A stretch of DNA of 64,000 nucleotides, taken from positions 62,001-126,000 of the forward strand of contig JACPPC010000011.1 in NCBI GenBank assembly GCA_016191225.1, written 5' to 3'. The position numbers and the translations under genes were made by a program. The DNA is from Gemmatimonadota bacterium. Lineage in GTDB: Bacteria; Gemmatimonadota; Gemmatimonadetes; Gemmatimonadales; Gemmatimonadaceae. The notes under the pieces are model-generated. The model saw only the letters and a program-made list of their open reading frames with translations, was not told where the DNA came from and ran no database searches. Positions 30,373 to 41,563 of the stretch are shown here, piece after piece. How positions within the stretch are numbered: the stretch's first letter is position 1; the number at the start of each line of letters is the position of its first letter.

Positions 30373-31023
30373 TCACCATCGCCACCGAAGGGCGGCCTGG
30401 ACCACGGGCCCGCCGGGGAGCCAGCGAATGGCGACGTTGGCGGGCAGGTCCCACAGCTGGGCGGCGACGTACGCGTCGGCACCCGAGAAGAGGTGATTGA
30501 AGATCAGCAGCGCCACCCAGTCCTCGCTGTTTCCCTTGCGGGCACCGAGCAGGTCGCCGCCGAACCGATTGAAGGCGTAGCTGGCGACGACCGGGAAGCC
30601 GAGCGAGTCGAGCACGGCGTTGCCCGCGGCGTCGGTCTTGAAGCTCAGGGGTATGCTGTCGAACCGGAATCGCCGCGCCTCGCGCTCGTCGAACCAGGTC
30701 TTGCGCAGCATGGCGATCGAGAGCACCTCGACGCTGGCGTAGAGGGCGCCCGCGACGGGGCGATCGAGCCTGGCCTGGCCCAGTCCCGGCACGAGGAACG
30801 AGTAGAGGAAGGCCGTTCCCGGCGAGATGGGCGGCCCCGGCTTCGCCGCGGCCGCCGGTGGACGCGTGGCGCCACGGGCCTGCGCGTCACGCTGGGCCGG
30901 CGTCAGTGGCGCGGACGGGGCCCGCACGCCGGCCCGCGCGCTGTCCTGCTGCTGCGCCGGCGCGAGCCGCGGCGCGAACCCGGCGCCGAGGACCAGCAGC
31001 CACGCGACGCCGGCGCGCGCCAC
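30373..31023 (-). CDS. DUF5683-like membrane or envelope protein
   Basis: With the GTG at 31023 the product has 216 residues: a signal sequence (WLLVLGAGFAPRLAPAQ), a Pro/Ala/Arg linker, then PISPGTAFLYSFLVPGLGQ, the hallmark of DUF5683 proteins. Hydrophobic segments follow (GALYASVEVLSIAML) and a C-terminal FNHLFSGADAYVAAQLWDL. The function is unknown; in Bacteroidota this family is found near envelope genes. The start is uncertain because no ribosome-binding site is visible and the first codons lie 37 bases downstream of selC. Confidence 0.7.
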   Translation of the reverse strand: MARAGVAWLLVLGAGFAPRLAPAQQQDSARAGVRAPSAPLTPAQRDAQARGATRPPAAAAKPGPPISPGTAFLYSFLVPGLGQARLDRPVAGALYASVEVLSIAMLRKTWFDEREARRFRFDSIPLSFKTDAAGNAVLDSLGFPVVASYAFNRFGGDLLGARKGNSEDWVALLIFNHLFSGADAYVAAQLWDLPANVAIRWLPGGPVVQAALRWRW

Positions 31024-31059
31024 GCCGGCGGCCGGCGTGGACGGCGTGGCAGTGCGCGG

Positions 31060-31156
31060 TGGCGGGAGCGTGTGGGAATCGAACCCACCCAACCCGACGT
31101 GATCGGGTCGCATCAGTTTTGAAGACTGAGGAAACCACCAGGTCCCATCCGCCCCC
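31060..31156 (-). tRNA. selC: tRNA-Sec (selenocysteine, anticodon TCA)
   Basis: The anticodon stem TCAGT/ACTGA encloses loop CTTCAAA with anticodon TCA. The long variable arm (GACCCGA / TCGGGTT) and extended acceptor (GGGGGCGG against ACGCTCCC, with one G-U and a terminal G-A mismatch) are tRNA-Sec traits. The T loop is TTCGATT, discriminator G, and CCA is encoded. The length with CCA is 97 nt. selD lies 24 bases upstream. Confidence 0.93.
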
Positions 31157-31180
31157 TCGGCTCGCGCACCGTCATCTCGC

Positions 31181-32218
31181 TCACGCGAGGCACAGCTCGA
31201 TCGCCGGTGCCCCGCGCCCTTCCACTCGTCCCACGGTCGTGGCGCCAGGCACGGCCGCGCAGAACGCGGCCGCGCGCGCGGCGGGGAGGGCCGCCAGCAG
31301 GCCGCCGGAGGTCTGGGGGTCGAGGAGGATGGCACGGTCTTCGTCCGACACCGCCCCCCAGCGCACGATCCCCTCGACGAAGCGCGCGTTGCGGCTCCCG
31401 CCCCCGGTCCCGGCCCCGGCCGCGAACGCCTCGCGCGCGCCGGCCAGCACGGGGAGCGACGCGACGTCGAGCTCGAGGACGACGCCGCTCGCTCGCGCGA
31501 TGTGCGAGGCATGCCCGAGGATGCCGAAGCCGGTCACGTCGGTCGCGCAGCGCACGCCCATTGCCACCGCGGTGCGCGCGGCGAGGGCATTGAGCGTCTC
31601 CATGCTCGCGATCATCGCGTCGAGGGCGGCGTCCCTGGCGATCCCGCGCTTGCCCGCCGTCGCCACGAGGCCGGTGCCAAGGGGCTTGGTCAACACGAGC
31701 ACGTCGCCCGGCTCGGCGGCGGCATTGGTGAGGAGGCGTCGCGGGTGCACGCGACCCGTGACCGAGAGGCCGTACTTCACCTCCTCGTCGGTGATGGTGT
31801 GGCCGCCCACGATCACCGCACCTGCCTCGCGCACCGCGTCCTGCCCGCCGCGCAGGATGTCGCTCAGCACCTCGAGGGGGAGGATCCCCGTGGGAAAGCC
31901 GACGATGTTCATCGCCGTCAGGGGCTCGCCGCCCATCGCGAAGACATCGGAGAGCGCGTTCGCCGCCGCCACCCGGCCGAAGTGGTACGGGTCATCGACG
32001 ATCGGGGCGAAGAAGTCGACGGTCTGGACGAGGGCAAGATCGGCGGAGAGCTGGAAGATCCCGGCGTCGTCGAACGTCTCCCGACCCACGAGCAGCCGCG
32101 GGTCCTCGGCGCTCGGCAGCGGGGCGAGGGCCCGAGCGAGGTCGGCGGCTCCCATCTTGGCCGCGCAGCCCGCGCACCGGGCGTAGTCGGTGAGGCGGAC
32201 GGTTGCCGGCGCCGTCAT
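31181..32218 (-). CDS. selD: Selenide, water dikinase SelD
   Basis: The 345-residue enzyme makes selenophosphate from selenide and ATP, the donor for selenocysteinyl-tRNA. It shows LTDYARCAGCAAKMG, with the active-site cysteine and lysine, then DAGIFQLSADLALVQTVDFF, FGRVAAANALSDVFAMGG, GGHTITDEEVKYGL and FGILGHASH. The catalytic position is cysteine, not selenocysteine. selC follows in the same direction, so the enzyme and its tRNA are probably one unit. selA and selB are not in the window. Confidence 0.96.
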   Translation of the reverse strand: MTAPATVRLTDYARCAGCAAKMGAADLARALAPLPSAEDPRLLVGRETFDDAGIFQLSADLALVQTVDFFAPIVDDPYHFGRVAAANALSDVFAMGGEPLTAMNIVGFPTGILPLEVLSDILRGGQDAVREAGAVIVGGHTITDEEVKYGLSVTGRVHPRRLLTNAAAEPGDVLVLTKPLGTGLVATAGKRGIARDAALDAMIASMETLNALAARTAVAMGVRCATDVTGFGILGHASHIARASGVVLELDVASLPVLAGAREAFAAGAGTGGGSRNARFVEGIVRWGAVSDEDRAILLDPQTSGGLLAALPAARAAAFCAAVPGATTVGRVEGRGAPAIELCLA

Positions 32219-32221
32219 CGG

Positions 32222-32608
32222 CTACCCCGGCAGCGCGGCCACGAGCTCGATCTCCACCAGCACGTCGCGCGGCAGCCCGGCCGCGGCCACCGTGGAGCGC
32301 GCCGGGCGCGCCTCGCCGAGCACGGCGGCGTAGACCTCGTTCATGGCGGCGAAGTCCGCCATCGTGCGCAGGAAGCAGGTCGTCTTGGTCACGTCGGCCC
32401 ACGTGCAGCCGGCGGCCGCGAGCACGCCGGCGAGGTTCGCCAGCACGCGGCGGGTCTGCGCCGCCACGTCGCCGTCAACCACGTTCATCGTCGCCGGGTC
32501 GAGGGCGATCTGCCCCGCCGTGAAGAGGAACCCGTTGGCGATCGTGGCCTGCGCGTACGGGCCGATGGCCTTGGGGGCGCGGTCGGAATGGACGGTGCGG
32601 ATCGGCAT
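32222..32608 (-). CDS. ridA: RidA-family enamine/imine deaminase
   Basis: The 128-residue protein belongs to the YjgF/YER057c/RidA family, which hydrolyses reactive 2-aminoacrylate and related imines. Family marks: APKAIGPYAQATIANGFLFTAG at the N-terminus, QIALDP, TRRVLANLAGVL, VTKTTCFLRTM and ARSTVAAAGLPRDVLVEIE (the Arg that binds the substrate carboxylate). The length is typical. selD starts three bases after its stop. Confidence 0.95.
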   Translation of the reverse strand: MPIRTVHSDRAPKAIGPYAQATIANGFLFTAGQIALDPATMNVVDGDVAAQTRRVLANLAGVLAAAGCTWADVTKTTCFLRTMADFAAMNEVYAAVLGEARPARSTVAAAGLPRDVLVEIELVAALPG

Positions 32609-32679
32609 CGGGGGTGGAATCGTGGGAGGGCGGAACGGGGCCCGGCGCGCACGCGGTGCGCCGCCGGCGACCCGGCCGG

Positions 32680-33453
32680 TCAGCCGAGCCCGAAGAAGTT
32701 ACGCGCGTTCACGGCGGTGCGCTCGCCGAGCGCCGCCTCGCCGACCCCGCGCACCGCGGCCAGCCGGGCGACGGTGAACGACACCCACGCGGGCTCGTTG
32801 CGCTTGCCGCGATTCGGCACGGGGGCGAGGTAGGGAGCGTCCGACTCGACGAGCAGCCGGTCGTCGGGCACGAGCCGCAGCAGGGCCTCGTCGGTCCACG
32901 TACGGAAGGTGACGATGCCGCTGAACGAGACGAACCAGCCGACCGCGAGCGCCACCTCGGCCAGGTCGCGGCTGCCGGTGTAGCAGTGCATGACGCCGCG
33001 AATGCCGGCGGCGCCCGCCTCGTGCACCATCGCCATGGTGTCCGCCTCCGCCTCGCGGGTGTGCACGACGACAGGTCGCGCGAGCTCCCGCGCCAGGGCG
33101 AGCTGGCCCGCGAAGGCGCGCCGCTGGCTCGCGCGCGGGCTGTGGTCGTAGTGGTAGTCGAGGCCGCACTCGCCCACCGCCACGGCACCGGCGGCGACTT
33201 CGGCGCGAATGCCCTCGATGTCGCGGGCGGGGTCGAAGTCCGCCGCGTCGTGGGGGTGGACGCCGGCCGTGTGCCAGGCAAAGCCCGGGAGGGCGGCGGC
33301 GAGGGCGCGGGCCCGCGCCGCGGCGGCCAGGGACTCGCCGATGCAGACCACGCCGAGCGCGCCCGCCTCGCGGGCACGCCGGACGGTGTCCTCGCGATCG
33401 GCGTCGAAGGCCGGGTCGGCGAGGTGGGCGTGGGTATCGAAGAAGGCGGCCAC
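32680..33453 (-). CDS. tatD: TatD-family deoxyribonuclease
   Basis: The 257-residue metal-dependent hydrolase has FFDTHAHLADPAFD, GVHPHDA, VGECGLDYHYDHSP, PVVVHTREAEADT, HCYTG and LVESDAPYLAP. These histidines, the glutamate and the final aspartate line the two-metal site. TatD enzymes act on DNA ends and possibly D-aminoacyl-tRNA. GTG start, 22 bases after secF. Confidence 0.94.
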   Translation of the reverse strand: MAAFFDTHAHLADPAFDADREDTVRRAREAGALGVVCIGESLAAAARARALAAALPGFAWHTAGVHPHDAADFDPARDIEGIRAEVAAGAVAVGECGLDYHYDHSPRASQRRAFAGQLALARELARPVVVHTREAEADTMAMVHEAGAAGIRGVMHCYTGSRDLAEVALAVGWFVSFSGIVTFRTWTDEALLRLVPDDRLLVESDAPYLAPVPNRGKRNEPAWVSFTVARLAAVRGVGEAALGERTAVNARNFFGLG

Positions 33454-33475
33454 GCGCCGCGCCGGCGGTCCGGGC

Positions 33476-34480
33476 CTAGCGACCGGCGCGGGCGGCGCCC
33501 ACGGCGTCGGCGGGGCGGCCCGCGGCGCTCATCGTGCCCCGCGCCACGCGGGTCCCCGTGGGGCGCGGCCAGCGGCCCTCGATCCACATCAGCAGCGGCG
33601 AGGCGACATAGATCGAGCTGAAGGTCGCGACGAAGATGCCGAAGAACATGACCCAGGCGAAGGGCCGGATGATCGGGCCGGCGAACAGGAGCAGCGCGAG
33701 GGTGGCGGCGAGGGTGGTGGTGTGCGTGAGGATCGACCGCGGGAGGGTCTCGTTCACCGCGCGGTTGAGGATCGCGTAGAAGTCGTCCTTCTTCACCTTG
33801 CGCATGTTCTCTCGGGCGCGATCGAAGATGATGATCGTGTCGTTCATCGAGTACCCGAGCAGGGTGAGGATCGCGGCGACGATCGTGAGCGACACCTCGA
33901 AGTGGAACAGCTTGATGAATGCGAGGGTGACCAGCACGTCGTGCCCGGTGGAGAGCACGGCGGCGAGGCCGAAGCGCCACTCGAAGCGGAAGGCGAGGTA
34001 CACCAGCGTGATCAGCGAGCCGAGGATCATGGCGATGATGGCGCCGCGCCGCAGCTCCGCGCCGACCTTGGGGCCGACGGAGCCGGAGCGCACGACCTTG
34101 AAGGCATCGGCGCCGAGCTTCGCCCGGAGGGCCGACTCGATGTGCCGGGCCGCGCTGTCGGCGCTCGCCGTGCCGCCCCCCGAGCCCGTCGCCGCCCGCT
34201 CCTGCGCGCGGATCGTGTACTCGAGGGGGGAGCCGAACTGGGTGATTTCCGCGCCCTGGATCCCCGCCGCCGCCACCGTCGAGCGGATCACCGCCACGTC
34301 GGGGGCCTGCCTGAACGCCACCTGCATCAGCGCGCCGCCGGTGAACTCGATGCTGTAGTTGATGCGCGGGTTGACGGCGAACGAGGCGAGGCCGAGGACG
34401 ATGAAGGCGATCGTCAGCGCGGCCGCCGTGCGCCACCAGCGGATGAAGTCGTACGTGGTGTTGTGGAAGATCCGCAGCAT
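33476..34480 (-). CDS. secF: Protein translocase subunit SecF
   Basis: The ATG at 34480 gives 334 residues; it overlaps the secD stop by one base (TGATG). The topology is six membrane helices: one near 20-40, a periplasmic P1 domain with IEFTGGALMQVAF, then five helices in the C-terminal half. LLGYSMNDTIIIFDRARENMR is the SecD/SecF RND signature. With SecD it uses proton motive force to pull exported proteins across. The last 25 or so residues are a basic, Ala/Gly-rich tail. Confidence 0.95.
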   Translation of the reverse strand: MLRIFHNTTYDFIRWWRTAAALTIAFIVLGLASFAVNPRINYSIEFTGGALMQVAFRQAPDVAVIRSTVAAAGIQGAEITQFGSPLEYTIRAQERAATGSGGGTASADSAARHIESALRAKLGADAFKVVRSGSVGPKVGAELRRGAIIAMILGSLITLVYLAFRFEWRFGLAAVLSTGHDVLVTLAFIKLFHFEVSLTIVAAILTLLGYSMNDTIIIFDRARENMRKVKKDDFYAILNRAVNETLPRSILTHTTTLAATLALLLFAGPIIRPFAWVMFFGIFVATFSSIYVASPLLMWIEGRWPRPTGTRVARGTMSAAGRPADAVGAARAGR

Positions 34481-36153
34481 CAGATGCTCAGCGTCTCGGC
34501 CGTCCCCGCACTGCGGTTCAGCCAGATGAGGTAGAAGGTCTTCGTGACGAAGATGGCCGTGAAGACGGAGGCGACGATGCCCGCGATCAGCGTGACCGCG
34601 AAGCCCCGCACCGGGCCCGTGCCGTACTGGTAGAGGACCGCCGCGGTGAGGATCGTCGCCGCGCTCGTGTCGACGATCGCGCTGGTGGCGTGCTTGAAGC
34701 CCTCCTCGATGGCGAGGCGCACCGTCTTGCTGCGGTCGAGCTCCTCGCGGATGCGCTCGAAGATCAGGACGTTCGCGTCGACCGCGATGCCGATCGACAG
34801 CACCATCCCCGCGATGCCGGGCAGCGTGAGCACGGCGTTGAAGCCGGCCAGCACGGCCATCGTGTACACCACGTAGCAGAGGAGCGCCGCCACCGCGAGG
34901 GCGCCGGAGAAGCGATAGTAGCCGACCATGATCACCACGATCAGCAGCACGGCGATGACCCCGGCGACGATCCCCTTCTGGATCGAGTCCTCGCCGAGCG
35001 AGGCGCTCACCGTGCGCACGTCGACGACCTTGAGCGGCACGGGGAGCGCGCCAGCCCGCAGCACCAGCGCGAGGTCCTGCGCCGCCTGCAGGTCGCGGTT
35101 GCCCATCGTGATCTGGCCGCGCGTGCCGATCGCGCTCTGGATGACCGGCGGGCGACCGGTCACCTTGTCGTCGAGCACGATCGCCATGAAGTCCTTGATG
35201 TGCTTGGCCGTCTCGCTCTTGAAGCGGCGGCCCCCTTCGTTGTCGAGGGTGAACTCGACCACCGTCCCCTCGACGGGCACCGTGTTCGGCTTGGCGTCCC
35301 TGAGGTACTCGCCGGTGATGATCGGCCGGGCGTCGAGCACGTAGAGCGAGCGGTACCACAGCGTGCCGTAGCCGGACGAGTCGACCCCCCACCGCAGCAC
35401 CTTGCCCGGCGGAAGCGCGGCGGCCACCTCGGGCACGGCCAGGAAGGTCGTCACCCGCGGCACGTCGGCCATCACGACGAGGAACTCCCCCGGCGTCTGG
35501 CCGGTCGCCAGCAGCTTCGAGAACGGGCCCCCCTTGGGGTCCGCGGGCGTCGACGCGGCGATCCCCTTCCCCGTCGAATCCTTGCCTCCCTTCGTGGTGC
35601 CGCTGTCGCCCGTGAACAGCCCCTGCAGCGCGGCCTTCGATGCCGCGTCGCCGCCCGCTCCCGGCGCCAGCCCCGCCAGCGCCGTGCCCCTCTCGCGCAG
35701 GATCGCGTCGATCCGCGGCAGCACCTTGTCGAGCGCGCCGGTCTTGTCCGTGATCTGGAACTGGAGGAAGGCCGACTTCTGCACGATGTCCTGCGCCCGC
35801 TGCGGGTCGTCGATGCCGGGGAGTTCCACGATCATCCGGCACTCCCCCTCCTTCTGCACCAGCGGCTCCTGCGTGCCGAACTCGTCGATGCGCTTGCGCA
35901 CCACCGTGAGGGCCCGGTCGATGGCCTCGCTGCAGTTGGCGACCGCGCCGCGCGCATCGTCGACCTCGAGCGCGAGGTGCATCCCCCCCTGCAGGTCGAG
36001 GCCGCGCTTGAGCGGCACCCGCCGCACGGTGTCATAGACGAACTGGCCGTCCTTGTTGCGATTGCGCTCCACCACCGTGCGGGGGAAGAGCGACCACGCC
36101 GACGCGAGGAGGAGGCCAATGACGAGCAGGATGCGCGAACGAAGGTTCGTCAT
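34480..36153 (-). CDS. secD: Protein translocase subunit SecD
   Basis: The 557-residue protein has the N-terminal helix (about 7-24), the periplasmic region starting [35 protein letters not shown] and six C-terminal helices including [20 protein letters not shown]. The periplasmic part carries an extra low-complexity insert of about 60 residues (around 175-235, rich in Gly, Ala, Thr and Lys), not seen in E. coli SecD. Located 19 bases after ribF and coupled to secF. Confidence 0.95.
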   Translation of the reverse strand: MTNLRSRILLVIGLLLASAWSLFPRTVVERNRNKDGQFVYDTVRRVPLKRGLDLQGGMHLALEVDDARGAVANCSEAIDRALTVVRKRIDEFGTQEPLVQKEGECRMIVELPGIDDPQRAQDIVQKSAFLQFQITDKTGALDKVLPRIDAILRERGTALAGLAPGAGGDAASKAALQGLFTGDSGTTKGGKDSTGKGIAASTPADPKGGPFSKLLATGQTPGEFLVVMADVPRVTTFLAVPEVAAALPPGKVLRWGVDSSGYGTLWYRSLYVLDARPIITGEYLRDAKPNTVPVEGTVVEFTLDNEGGRRFKSETAKHIKDFMAIVLDDKVTGRPPVIQSAIGTRGQITMGNRDLQAAQDLALVLRAGALPVPLKVVDVRTVSASLGEDSIQKGIVAGVIAVLLIVVIMVGYYRFSGALAVAALLCYVVYTMAVLAGFNAVLTLPGIAGMVLSIGIAVDANVLIFERIREELDRSKTVRLAIEEGFKHATSAIVDTSAATILTAAVLYQYGTGPVRGFAVTLIAGIVASVFTAIFVTKTFYLIWLNRSAGTAETLSI

Positions 36154-36172
36154 GCGATTGCCACGAAAGCGG

Positions 36173-37144
36173 TTAGGACCCCTTGGGATAGCCCTGCAAC
36201 GTAGCGGCGCGCCACTGACGGGTCAACGCGGCCCGGGCCGCCTTCTCGTCCTCCTTCAACTGCGCCACGAGCGCCGCCGGACCGCTGAACTTCTGCGTCT
36301 CCCGCAGCCAGCCAAGCACGTCCACCCGCACGGGGAGGTCGTAGAAGTCGCCGTCCGCGTCGAACAGGTGCGCCTCGACGTGCACCGCGGACTCGCCGAA
36401 GGTCGGCCGGGGCCCGAGGTTCATCATCCCGCCGTACGGTCCCAGCGGCGTCTCCACGTGCACCACGTAGACCCCTTCCGGCGGCAGCAGTTTCCGCGGG
36501 CTCGGCAGCGCGACGTTGATCGTGCGAAAACCCATCGCCCGCCCCCGCCCCGCCCCCGGTACCACTCGCCCCGAGATCGCGTACGGCCTGCCCAGGCCCT
36601 CGGCCGCGTGCGCCAGGTCGCCGCCGGCGATCGCCCGCCGGATGGCGGTGCTCGAGATCGCCCCCTCGCTCGCCGTCACCGGCGGCAGGACCTCCACCCG
36701 GAAGCCCCGCGCCGCGCCGAGGGCGCGCAGCAGCGCCACGTTCCCCGACCGATTGCGCCCGAAGTGGTGGTCGTGCCCCATCCACAGCTCGCGCATCTGG
36801 AACCGCTCGAGCAGCACCCGGTCCACGAATTCGTCGGCGGCGAGGCGCTGCAGCTCGTGCGTGAAGGGGAGCACCGCCACGAAGTCGACCGCGGTGCCGG
36901 CGAGCACCTCGAGCCGCTCCGGGGCCACCGTGAGCAGCGGGGGGGCGGCGGCGGGGTTCACCACCTCGAGCGGGTGCGGGTCGAAGGTCACGAGCACCGA
37001 CCGCAGCCCGCTCTCGTGTGCGCGCCGCACGAGCGTGTCGAGCAGCGCCACATGGCCGCGATGCACCCCGTCGAAGGTGCCGACGGTGACCACCGTCCCG
37101 GCCACGCCGGCCGGGAGCCCGGTCGCGTCGAGGACCCTAGCCAT
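36173..37144 (-). CDS. ribF: Bifunctional riboflavin kinase / FAD synthetase
   Basis: The 323-residue enzyme makes FMN and then FAD. The adenylyltransferase half has [17 protein letters not shown] (HxGH-like) and [10 protein letters not shown]; the kinase half has [15 protein letters not shown] and [11 protein letters not shown]. The start overlaps the truB stop by 8 bases. The RbfA-TruB-RibF order is a widely conserved bacterial arrangement. Its products would supply the FAD enzymes in the window. No FMN riboswitch is visible because there is no leader. Confidence 0.95.
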   Translation of the reverse strand: MARVLDATGLPAGVAGTVVTVGTFDGVHRGHVALLDTLVRRAHESGLRSVLVTFDPHPLEVVNPAAAPPLLTVAPERLEVLAGTAVDFVAVLPFTHELQRLAADEFVDRVLLERFQMRELWMGHDHHFGRNRSGNVALLRALGAARGFRVEVLPPVTASEGAISSTAIRRAIAGGDLAHAAEGLGRPYAISGRVVPGAGRGRAMGFRTINVALPSPRKLLPPEGVYVVHVETPLGPYGGMMNLGPRPTFGESAVHVEAHLFDADGDFYDLPVRVDVLGWLRETQKFSGPAALVAQLKEDEKAARAALTRQWRAATLQGYPKGS

Positions 37145-38012
37145 CGGCGAGGACCACGGTGGGCTGCCATTCGTCCCCTTGGCGCTCGGCGATGCCGACG
37201 AGCGCGCCGTCGGGGGCCACGAGCGCGGCGCGTGCGCCGGGCAGCCGTGCGGGCACCCGCTGGCCGTTGCGCAGGCGACGGCAGGCGTCGGCGTCGACCC
37301 CCTCCCGCACCAGCGTTGCGTCAAGTCCGCCGAGCGCGGGGCGAATCGCGGCCGCGCCACGCCCGCGCAGCGCCGCGAGCGGCAGCGCGTCGCCGACGCT
37401 GAAGGCGCCGGCGGCGATGCGGCGCAGGGCGACACAGTGGGCGGCGCTCCCGGCCGCCCGGCCGAGGTCGCGGGCGAGGGCCCGAACGTACGTGCCGCCG
37501 CTGCAGGTGATCGTGGCCCGCACCAGGTCGCCATTCATCGCAACGTCGCGCCAGCCGTGCACGGTCACCGCCACGGGGGCGAGGTCGAGGGCCGCACCGC
37601 GGCGGGCGGCCGCATGCGCCCGTACCCCGCCAACCCGCTTGGCCGAGTACGCGGGCGGCACCTGCGACACGGGGCCGGTGAGAGCGCCGATCGCGCCTCG
37701 CACCGCGGCCTCGCCGGGAAGCGGCGCCTCGCGCGAGGTGGCGCCGGTCGCGTCGTCGGTGTCCGTCTCGGCGCCAAGGCGGATCGTCACCTCGTACACC
37801 TTGGGCTCCGCGTCGAGGTACGATGCGAGCCGGGTCGCCCGGCCCACGAGAAGGACGAGGAGGCCGGTCGCGAAGGGATCGAGGGTGCCCGCGTGCCCCA
37901 CGCGCCGGGTATGCAGAGCGCGGCGGGCCGCGTCGACGACGTCGTGCGACGTCATGCCGGCCCCCTTGTCCACGAGCAGGAGGCCGTCGAGCGCCGGGTC
38001 AGGCGTCGCCAT
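37137..38012 (-). CDS. truB: tRNA pseudouridine-55 synthase TruB
   Basis: The 291-residue enzyme forms pseudouridine 55 in the T loop. It begins GLLLVDKGAGMTSHDVV and has GHAGTLDPFATGLL with the catalytic aspartate; VPPAYSAKRVGG and SGGTYVRALARDLG follow. The start overlaps rbfA by 14 bases. The C-terminal PUA-like part (about 240-291) is short but present. Confidence 0.96.
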   Translation of the reverse strand: MATPDPALDGLLLVDKGAGMTSHDVVDAARRALHTRRVGHAGTLDPFATGLLVLLVGRATRLASYLDAEPKVYEVTIRLGAETDTDDATGATSREAPLPGEAAVRGAIGALTGPVSQVPPAYSAKRVGGVRAHAAARRGAALDLAPVAVTVHGWRDVAMNGDLVRATITCSGGTYVRALARDLGRAAGSAAHCVALRRIAAGAFSVGDALPLAALRGRGAAAIRPALGGLDATLVREGVDADACRRLRNGQRVPARLPGARAALVAPDGALVGIAERQGDEWQPTVVLADG

Positions 38013-38379
38013 CGGGCTTGGGCGGCGCCGGCTCGCGCACCTGCGCGAGGAGGGCGTCGATGCGGGCCGCGCGCTGGATGCTGTCGTCGTACTTGAAGGC
38101 GAAGGTGGGCGCCGAGCGGAGCTGGAGGGCGCGGCCGACGCGGCCGCGCAGGTGCCCCCCGAGGTCGGCGAGGCCGGCGAGCGTGTCGGTGCGCGCCTTG
38201 TCGTCGCCGAGGACGCTCACGTACACGGTGGCGTGGCGCAGGTCGCGGGTGACCTCGACCGAGGTGACGGTCACCAGGCGCGAGACGCGCGGGTCGCGCA
38301 CCCCCTCGGCGAGGAGGGTCGCGACCTCCTCGCGGATCGCCTCCGCCACGCGCTCGCTGCGCCGGTGCTGTTCCTTCAT
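37999..38379 (-). CDS. rbfA: Ribosome-binding factor A
   Basis: The 126-residue KH-like protein helps 30S maturation and cold adaptation. It has RRSERVAEAIREEVATLL at the N-terminus, VTVTSVEVTRDLRHATVYV and the APTFAFKYDDS strand. It lies 61 bases after infB, a gap of alternating GC hairpins, and overlaps truB. Confidence 0.94.
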   Translation of the reverse strand: MKEQHRRSERVAEAIREEVATLLAEGVRDPRVSRLVTVTSVEVTRDLRHATVYVSVLGDDKARTDTLAGLADLGGHLRGRVGRALQLRSAPTFAFKYDDSIQRAARIDALLAQVREPAPPKPDGDA

Positions 38380-38440
38380 GGGGTCTCCCGGGTGCCGCGC
38401 GCCGGCGCGCGCCCTGGGGGGCGCGTGCCGGCCGGCCCGG

Positions 38441-41209
<2,769 letters not shown>

Positions 41210-41218
41210 ACCAACCTC

Positions 41219-41563
41219 CTACCGGACCGCGTGCGGTGGTGCCGCCGGGCCCTCGTTCAAGAGCGCGCGAATACCCTTCGCGAGCTGGCGATCCGTGACA
41301 CCCACGGCCGCCGTCTGTGGCTTCCCCATCGCTTCCCCCAGCGCCTGCGCGCCGGGCCCTTCCACCACCGCCACCCGCCTGGCCTTGAGCAGCGGGAGGA
41401 GCTTGTCCCGGCTGTTGGCCGCGGCATCGGGCGCCACGACCGCGAGCACGAGCGTTCCCTTGTGCGCGGCCTCGCGCACGCGATCCACGCCCACCACCAC
41501 CAACCGCCCGCGGGCACCGAGCCCGAGCAGGCCAAGCAGGCGGCGCTGGTGCGTCGCGTCCAC
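41219..41563 (-). CDS. YlxQ-like L7Ae-family RNA-binding protein
   Basis: The 114-residue product is of the ribosomal protein L7Ae/L30e/YlxQ type: LLGLLGLGARGRLVVVG, GTLVLAVVAPDAAANS and VGVTDRQLAKGI. Its role in bacteria is not well defined, although RNA binding is likely. Its position between nusA and infB is conserved in many bacteria, where a YlxR protein often precedes it; no separate YlxR gene is seen here. GTG start directly abutting the nusA stop. Confidence 0.85.
   Translation of the reverse strand: MDATHQRRLLGLLGLGARGRLVVVGVDRVREAAHKGTLVLAVVAPDAAANSRDKLLPLLKARRVAVVEGPGAQALGEAMGKPQTAAVGVTDRQLAKGIRALLNEGPAAPPHAVR

Noticed and set aside
31181-32218. SelD as a selenoprotein
   Set aside because: The catalytic position is encoded by a cysteine codon and no in-frame UGA interrupts the gene.
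36173-37144. FMN riboswitch upstream of ribF
   Set aside because: ribF overlaps truB, so there is no leader in which a riboswitch could lie.
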